NCBI GenBank assembly: GCA_910586225.1
Contig: CAJUIL010000040.1
Span: 1 to 27,754, forward strand
Source: an uncultured Eubacterium sp.
GTDB taxonomy: Bacteria > Bacillota > Clostridia > Lachnospirales > Lachnospiraceae
Direction of reading: 5' to 3'
Length of the DNA: 27,754 bases
The stretch's first letter is position 1. The number at the start of each line of letters is the position of its first letter. Of the stretch, positions 23,390 to 27,754 are shown one piece after another. The translations under genes and the position numbers were made by a program. The notes below the pieces were generated by a model, which was not told the DNA's origin, made no database searches, and saw only the letters and a program-made list of their open reading frames with translations.

Positions 23390-24229
23390 GTGGCAAATAT
23401 CATTGATGGAAAACGTATTTCACAGGAAATAAAGGACGAGCTAAAGCAAAGGGTGGCAGAGCTGAAGGAGCAGGGGCTTACGGGATGCCTTGCGGTAGTC
23501 CAGGTCGGGCAGGATCCTGCATCCAGCGTTTATGTGCGCAACAAAAAGCGGGCCTGCGCTTATATCGGCATTGAATCACGTTCCTACGAGCTTGAGGAGG
23601 AGACAACAGAGGAGGAGCTGCTTCAGCTGCTTGCGCAGCTGAATGAGGATCCAAAGGTCAACGGTATTTTAGTCCAGCTTCCGGTGCCGGAGCATATGGA
23701 TGAAAACCGGATCATACAGGCGATCTCACCGAAAAAGGATGTGGACGGCTTTCATCCGCAGAATGTCGGCGCGCTTGTGAGCGGACTGCCGGGATATGTA
23801 TCCTGTACGCCAGCGGGCATTATCCAGCTGCTCAAGCGCTCTGGCATTTCCATCGAAGGGAAAAGCTGTGTCGTGGTCGGCCGCAGCAATATTGTCGGCA
23901 AGCCAATGGCTGTTTTGATGCTGCGGGAAAATGCTACAGTTACGATCGCGCATTCCAGAACCCAGAATTTGCGGGAAGTATGTAAACAGGCGGATATTTT
24001 GATCGTAGCAGTCGGTAAGCCGAAAATGATAGATGCTTCCTATATAAAGGAAGGCGCTGTTGTCATTGATGTCGGCATCCACCGCGGCGATGACGATAAG
24101 CTGTGCGGGGATGTGGATTTTGAGAGCGCCTCTGCGCACGCGCGGGCAATCACCCCGGTTCCGGGCGGCGTTGGCCCGATGACGATCGCGATGCTGATGC
24201 ATAACTGTGTGGAAGCTTTGACGCGGTAA
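23390..24229 (+). CDS. folD: Methylenetetrahydrofolate dehydrogenase / cyclohydrolase
   Basis: Bifunctional cytosolic enzyme converting 5,10-methylene-THF to 10-formyl-THF through methenyl-THF, using NADP+. 279 residues, normal for FolD. The catalytic segment is YVRNKKRACAYIGI (Tyr48, Lys52). Other family blocks are GILVQLPVPEH, KDVDGFHPQNVG, CTPAGIIQLL, the Rossmann GRSNIVGKPMAVLML and ITPVPGGVGPMTIAML. I chose GTG 23390, 16 bases after the ftsK stop, with AAGGAAGGGG upstream; the frame extends into the ftsK gene but that part is not FolD-like. Closely spaced after ftsK and followed after 18 bases by the zinc-ribbon gene, so probably one transcript. Confidence 0.97.
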   Translation: MANIIDGKRISQEIKDELKQRVAELKEQGLTGCLAVVQVGQDPASSVYVRNKKRACAYIGIESRSYELEEETTEEELLQLLAQLNEDPKVNGILVQLPVPEHMDENRIIQAISPKKDVDGFHPQNVGALVSGLPGYVSCTPAGIIQLLKRSGISIEGKSCVVVGRSNIVGKPMAVLMLRENATVTIAHSRTQNLREVCKQADILIVAVGKPKMIDASYIKEGAVVIDVGIHRGDDDKLCGDVDFESASAHARAITPVPGGVGPMTIAMLMHNCVEALTR

Positions 24230-24247
24230 GGAGGCGGCGCTGGCAGG

Positions 24248-25558
24248 ATGAAATGTGCAAATTGCGGAGCGCTCCTTGCGCCGTCGGATAAGATATGCGG
24301 CCGCTGTAAGGCAGCCGTTTCCCATGAATTTAATTATACAAATATGGAAAAAGAACTGCTGCATACCGTATGGGAGGAGGAAACTATCAACCATATTTCC
24401 GGAGGATCCATACTGTATGTGCAGGACAGACCTCAGACCGTTACGAAAACGGACGACCAGAAAGGAATGAGTACGATCAGTAAACAGGATTATGAAGAAA
24501 CAGACGACAGAGATGAATATGAGCAGGAGCCGCAAAAGCAGCCTGGAAAGCTTGTGGCAGCGCTTGTAGCAGGCGCGGCAGCTTTTGCGGGAATTGCGTT
24601 TTTTGCGCAGAGCTTTTCTACGGAATACGTATACGGAAAAACTGAAGCTGAATATCAAAACTGCTTGAAAATGCTGACAACAGAGGATTATCCAGGCGCG
24701 TTAAGCTCTGCAGAGCTTTTGCTAAAAGGGGAACCGGACAGCCTTGCCTATCTGGCGCTGAAAAATACGATCTGTGAAAAAACCGGTGACAGCAAGGCGC
24801 AAAAAGAAACGCTCAAACAGATCATTAAGCTGGACGCGGATAATTATCAGGCATACGAAAAGCTGCTGGAACTGTATCTTGCGGAGGAAAATCAAAAGGG
24901 TATCGAAAAACTGGCTGCGGACGCGCCAAACTCCGCGATTGCCGCTATGCTGGACGAATATCTCGTCGATACACCGTATCTGGAGCTGACGCCTGGCGTT
25001 TATGACGCAAGCCAGACGCTTGCGATCACGAGCGAGGGCAAAAACAGCATTTTCTATACATTAGACGGTTCTTCACCACAGGAAGCAGGCGTTGCTTATA
25101 CAGGCCCAATCACGCTGGAGCAGGATTATATTTATTCAGTGCGGGCAGTCTGCAAAAATGAACGGGGAGCCTACGGGGAAGAGACTTCCGGAGAATACCA
25201 GATCGGGATTAACGCGGTAACACCCGCGGGGCCTGCGATGTCCGGCGAACAGGGTATCACAGACGGCTCCGTTACGGGCGCGACAGACGGCTCCGCCACT
25301 CGTCCGGGCCAGCCGGAGGTTTATCCGCAGAGCGGTACGTATACGACGCAGCAAAGGATCACGATAGATGTACCGATCGGGTATCAGGCTTATTATAGCT
25401 GGACGCAGGGGACTACGCTGACGTCGGAGAATGGGACGCTGTATACCGGAGGGATTACGATGCCGGAAGGGGATTCGGTATTGTCGGTGATCGTTGCTGA
25501 TGGGAGCGGGAATAGTAGTGAGGTTAAACAGGTTAATTATAGTTATCGTGCGCAATGA
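24248..25558 (+). CDS. Membrane zinc-ribbon protein with TPR-like region and two chitobiase-type C-terminal domains
   Basis: 436 residues. An N-terminal zinc ribbon (Cys3, Cys6, Cys17, Cys20) starts the protein. An acidic linker follows, then one transmembrane helix (about 101-120, LVAALVAGAAAFAGIAFFAQ). A TPR-like helical region follows (about 130-235; YPGALSSAELLLKGEPDSLA, DADNYQAYEKLLELY). Last are two chitobiase/beta-hexosaminidase C-terminal-type domains (about 243-320 and 355-434), recognised by FYTLDGSSP...AYTGPITL and YSWTQGTT...LYTGGITMPEG. The topology suggests a cytosolic ribbon and an external carbohydrate- or protein-binding part. No catalytic domain is present. AAGGAGG is 13 bases before the ATG, longer than usual. 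The biological role is unknown; a cell-envelope sensor or scaffold is inference. Confidence 0.82.
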   Translation: MKCANCGALLAPSDKICGRCKAAVSHEFNYTNMEKELLHTVWEEETINHISGGSILYVQDRPQTVTKTDDQKGMSTISKQDYEETDDRDEYEQEPQKQPGKLVAALVAGAAAFAGIAFFAQSFSTEYVYGKTEAEYQNCLKMLTTEDYPGALSSAELLLKGEPDSLAYLALKNTICEKTGDSKAQKETLKQIIKLDADNYQAYEKLLELYLAEENQKGIEKLAADAPNSAIAAMLDEYLVDTPYLELTPGVYDASQTLAITSEGKNSIFYTLDGSSPQEAGVAYTGPITLEQDYIYSVRAVCKNERGAYGEETSGEYQIGINAVTPAGPAMSGEQGITDGSVTGATDGSATRPGQPEVYPQSGTYTTQQRITIDVPIGYQAYYSWTQGTTLTSENGTLYTGGITMPEGDSVLSVIVADGSGNSSEVKQVNYSYRAQ

Positions 25559-25580
25559 TATTGGAATGGTTATTATTGCA

Positions 25581-25614
25581 AAAAGCACCGCCTAGCAATA
25601 GGCGGTGTTAGTTT
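25581..25614. terminator. Bidirectional terminator between convergent genes
   Basis: CACCGCCTA (25586-25594) pairs with TAGGCGGTG (25599-25607) around GCAA. The plus strand continues TTAGTTTT. On the minus strand the stem is followed by a C and five T, so it serves both the zinc-ribbon gene and the minus-strand xpt gene. Confidence 0.88.
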
Positions 25615-25628
25615 TAAAGACTCAAAGA

Positions 25629-26222
25629 TCAGAGCGTACTGCTTTCTTCTTGCGCAAGCAGTTCAATATGGTCTTTTTCCAGCTTGGCGATCCGTACTTG
25701 GGAATAAACGCTAAAGCCTTGCTCTTCCAGCTTTGCACGTCCCGGCTGGAAGGTTTTTTCTATGAGGATGCCAATCCCGGCAATCGTAGCGTGTGCCTTG
25801 CGCAGCAGGCGGATAGCGCCGGTAGCGGCTTCGCCGTTTGCCAGAAAGTCGTCAATGATCAGCACATGGTCCTGTTCGCTGATCAAATGTCCGGCAAGCG
25901 TCAGCTCATAGCTCGTACCCTTAGTAAAAGAGGTGACAACTGTCTGGTACATATTTTTATTCAGTATCTTGGACGGGGATTTTTTTAAGATAAGCAGCGG
26001 AACCTGCATGGCGGATGCCGTCATAAGCGCCGGAGCGATACCGGAGCTTTCAATCGTTACGACCTTTGTAATGCCCTGGTCTTTAAAATGCGCGGCAAAA
26101 TCCTCTCCAATCGCCTTCATCAGCACCGGGTCTACCTGGTGGTTGATAAATCCGTCCACTTTTAAAATATTTTCGCTGATCGCAGCCCCTTCCTTTAATA
26201 CCTTTTCCTCCAGTAATTTCAT
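25629..26222 (-). CDS. xpt: Xanthine phosphoribosyltransferase
   Basis: Salvages xanthine with PRPP to XMP in the cytoplasm. 197 residues, normal for the Xpt family. It begins MKLLEEKVLKEGAAISENIL and has VTIESSGIAPALMTA, the PRPP-binding loop VLIIDDFLANGEA (about residues 120-132), and a closing GIGILIEKTFQPGR segment. GGAGGAA lies upstream of the ATG at 26222. The 71 bases upstream contain no purine riboswitch core that I can recognise, unlike many Bacillota xpt genes. It is likely cotranscribed with the zinc-ribbon gene at 26947-26294. Confidence 0.95.
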   Translation of the reverse strand: MKLLEEKVLKEGAAISENILKVDGFINHQVDPVLMKAIGEDFAAHFKDQGITKVVTIESSGIAPALMTASAMQVPLLILKKSPSKILNKNMYQTVVTSFTKGTSYELTLAGHLISEQDHVLIIDDFLANGEAATGAIRLLRKAHATIAGIGILIEKTFQPGRAKLEEQGFSVYSQVRIAKLEKDHIELLAQEESSTL

Positions 26223-26293
26223 TGTAAATTCCTCCTCTGTCTCGTGTCGTTCTTTATGCCTTTGTTCTGTCGTTTGCCGCAGCCTGCCTGTAT

Positions 26294-26947
26294 CTAATCC
26301 TGCGGGAATAGCTCTTCATAAAACTGCTCGGCCAGATAATCCAAAAAAGCTTCTTCGTAATCCGGAAATTGTTCTTTTAGCGTCTGCAGCAAAAAGCTGG
26401 TACGCTGAAAGTATTTTTGCTGCAGCGGCTCGTCCCCACGTACGGCGGCCTTATGGTCAATGTCTGGCGCACTGTAGTGATCAAAAAACCAGCTTTTAGC
26501 CGCTTCTGTCTGCGCAAGCTCCTTTTGTACCTGTATTTTCAAGCCGCCAAGCTGCAGATAGGAGCGGACGCCGATCAGCAAAAACAGCAGGAACATACCG
26601 CCCATTACGACCCCCATAATGCCTTTCATATAGGCGGCGAACTGCAGCGGGACAATGCCCGCGAAGATCAGCAGCATCAGGATGATGCCTGCCGCGCCTA
26701 CCAGGATAAAGGAATAGGCGGTGGATTTCATATCTTCGTATTTTGTATGCATTTGTACGTAGGCCTTGTTGCCGTTTGACAGCGCCTTTAGATTTTCCCG
26801 GCCGTCGATCCGGTTGAGCATTCGTACGCTGTTTTCCGCCGTCGAAGCATCTACCTCTATGGGAAGCGCATCAACCAGCGGTACGCCGCATTCCGCACAG
26901 ATGGCAATGCCGTCACGGTACTCCGCCTTACATTTAGGACACCACAT
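26294..26947 (-). CDS. Zinc-ribbon membrane protein of unknown function (217 aa)
   Basis: The N-terminal zinc ribbon has Cys3, Cys6, Cys17 and Cys20 (MWCPKCKAEYRDGIAICAEC). A short region follows (about 33-75), then two transmembrane helices (about 80-104 and 109-130). The charged cytosolic C-terminal half is helical, with aromatic residues (DYEEAFLDYLAEQFYEELF). The start at 26947 has AGGAGG upstream on the minus strand. Cys positions are identical to those in the gene at 24248, although the rest is unrelated. It is the first gene of a two-gene unit with xpt. No function can be given; a membrane regulator or adaptor is one possibility. Confidence 0.8.
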   Translation of the reverse strand: MWCPKCKAEYRDGIAICAECGVPLVDALPIEVDASTAENSVRMLNRIDGRENLKALSNGNKAYVQMHTKYEDMKSTAYSFILVGAAGIILMLLIFAGIVPLQFAAYMKGIMGVVMGGMFLLFLLIGVRSYLQLGGLKIQVQKELAQTEAAKSWFFDHYSAPDIDHKAAVRGDEPLQQKYFQRTSFLLQTLKEQFPDYEEAFLDYLAEQFYEELFPQD

Positions 26948-27000
26948 AAAAATTTTCCTCCTGGGTTATTTTTCGGACTAACATCCGATATGATGAAATT

Positions 27001-27009
27001 ATTATACCA
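27001..27009 (-). promoter_or_regulatory. Extended -10 promoter element for the minus-strand zinc-ribbon/xpt unit
   Basis: On the minus strand TGG is followed directly by a perfect TATAAT (27006-27001). No convincing -35 is visible, as is common for extended -10 promoters. It lies about 55 bases before the start at 26947. Confidence 0.5.
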
Positions 27010-27070
27010 TATTTCCGATGAAAATCCATGGGAAATTCAAATATGCAAAACGAAAATTAGGAGAAAGAAG

Positions 27071-27550
27071 ATGAAAATTACTATTTTAGCAGTCGGAAAA
27101 ATAAAGGAAGCGTTTTATCGTGACGCGATAGCGGAATATGTAAAACGCCTTGGACGCTATGCCAAGCTGGAAATACTGGAAACGTCGGATGAAAAGACAC
27201 CGGACGACGCATCTGAGACGGAAACCAAAAGGATCCTGGAGCTGGAAGGCGAAAGGCTGTTAAAGCATATCCGTGCGGATGCATATGTGATCGCGCTTGT
27301 GATACAAGGGAAAATGCTGGATTCTGTAGAGCTTTCTGAAAAGATCCGTCAGCTCGGCGTTGGCGGGGCCAGCCATATCCAATTTGTGATCGGCGGATCT
27401 TTGGGTCTGTCTGAGGCGGTGCGTAAACGCGCTGACCTGCAGCTTAGTTTTTCCAAGATGACATTTCCGCATCAGTTGATGCGCGTGATTTTGCTGGAGC
27501 AGATATATAGAAGTTTTCGGATTTTGCGGCATGAGCCATATCACAAGTAA
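27071..27550 (+). CDS. rlmH: 23S rRNA (pseudouridine-1915 N3) methyltransferase
   Basis: SPOUT-family methyltransferase that methylates pseudouridine 1915 of 23S rRNA on the assembled 70S ribosome, using S-adenosylmethionine. 159 residues, the normal length. It begins MKITILAVGKIKEAFYRDAI and has the knotted C-terminal region FVIGGSLGLSEAVRKRAD, followed by LSFSKMTFPHQLMRVILLEQ and the conserved end RILRHEPYHK. The start is ATG 27071 with AGGAGAAAG upstream; the frame is open back to 26990, but that part overlaps the divergent promoter region. Confidence 0.97.
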   Translation: MKITILAVGKIKEAFYRDAIAEYVKRLGRYAKLEILETSDEKTPDDASETETKRILELEGERLLKHIRADAYVIALVIQGKMLDSVELSEKIRQLGVGGASHIQFVIGGSLGLSEAVRKRADLQLSFSKMTFPHQLMRVILLEQIYRSFRILRHEPYHK

Positions 27551-27593
27551 GGGCGAAAAGATGGGTGGTTTCAGGAGACAGGTTCCTGGCTTA

Positions 27594-27622
27594 TTGTAAT
27601 TTGCCGGAAGGCTGTGTATAAT
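27594..27622 (+). promoter_or_regulatory. Promoter of the gene at the right edge
   Basis: TTGTAA (27594-27599), an exact 17-base spacer, then a perfect TATAAT (27617-27622). It lies about 70 bases before the start codons of the edge gene. Confidence 0.75.
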
Positions 27623-27689
27623 AGAAATAGATAGCAGGGCTTTTAGAACATACAGAGTTTTCCGGCAGTGATTTGCTGAAGGAAAGCAG

Positions 27690-27754
27690 GTGGATAAAGT
27701 GGGAAACATGGAAACAAAGCAGACAAAATGGGAAGAATTAAGCATATCCAATGA
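27690..27754 (+). CDS. 3'-truncated CDS; probable Rpn / PD-(D/E)XK nuclease-family protein
   Basis: The frame is open to the right edge. Three in-frame starts are possible: GTG 27690, GTG 27699 (AGGTGG 5 bases upstream) and ATG 27708. The visible residues run METKQTKWEELSISN and then a codon beginning GA (Asp or Glu). This resembles the N-terminus of Rpn-family recombination-promoting nuclease / putative transposase proteins common in Lachnospiraceae, which typically begin with a (K/T)WEELTISNDF-like stretch. Only about 20 residues are visible, so the family call is weak. The frame and promoter support a real gene. Confidence 0.45.
   Translation, partial: MDKVGNMETKQTKWEELSISN

Noticed and set aside
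26223..26293. Purine riboswitch before xpt
   Set aside because: Many xpt genes have one, but this 71-base gap shows no recognisable aptamer core and lies inside a probable two-gene transcript.
1..27754. CRISPR arrays, tRNA genes, insertion sequences, prophage
   Set aside because: No direct-repeat/spacer pattern, cloverleaf, transposase or phage protein was seen. The only dispersed repeat is the 29-base palindrome.

Overview
The window looks like chromosome of a low-to-mid GC, Gram-positive, anaerobic member of the Clostridia, most likely Lachnospiraceae. This is inferred from strong AGGAGG-type ribosome binding sites, TTGACA/TATAAT promoters, a TepA-like protease and an FtsK/SpoIIIE translocase close together, the ABC-F/Rex neighbourhood, and several small proteins of a kind I associate with that family. 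No tRNA, rRNA, CRISPR array, prophage or insertion sequence was seen.

Layout. 1-1970: 3' part of leuS (leucyl-tRNA synthetase), entering from the left edge. 1971-2088: possible leader peptide and a terminator. 2089-3906: secreted Ig-like plus leucine-rich-repeat protein with 18 exact-length 21-residue repeats. 3907-4562: a 650-base gap with a terminator, a promoter and a long, heavily structured candidate leader RNA. 4597-5946: an oxygen-sensor-like fusion of bacteriohemerythrin, a CheX-like region and a response-regulator receiver. 6129-6855: two small helical minus-strand proteins of unknown function. 7004-7183: a 59-residue small protein. 7205-7361: four successive hairpins. 7377-7637 (minus): a small protein with 16 cysteines. 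7814-9025: NADP-isocitrate dehydrogenase with its own promoter and a clear downstream terminator.

9172-15902 is a same-strand block: ABC-F ATPase, Rex redox repressor, bifunctional NAD(P)HX epimerase/dehydratase, alanine racemase, a MazF/EndoA-type toxin with no visible antitoxin, and a CBS/CorC-domain protein. Rex reads the NADH/NAD+ ratio and the next gene repairs damaged NAD(P)H, so this part has a coherent redox-cofactor theme. 15903-16931 holds yebC between two near-identical 29-base palindromic repeats, with further hairpins in its leader. glgA (glycogen synthase) follows. 18498-24229 carries a TepA-like protease, uppP (lipid carrier recycling), ftsK/spoIIIE (DNA translocation) and folD (one-carbon folate metabolism).

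24248-25558 encodes a membrane zinc-ribbon protein with chitobiase-type domains. It converges on a minus-strand pair (zinc-ribbon membrane protein, then xanthine phosphoribosyltransferase) across a shared bidirectional terminator. rlmH (23S rRNA methyltransferase) and the first codons of a probable Rpn/PD-(D/E)XK nuclease family gene close the window. Most of the window is housekeeping. The most unusual parts are the hemerythrin/CheX-like/receiver fusion with its structured leader, the Cys-rich protein beside a hairpin array, and the repeat-flanked yebC leader.
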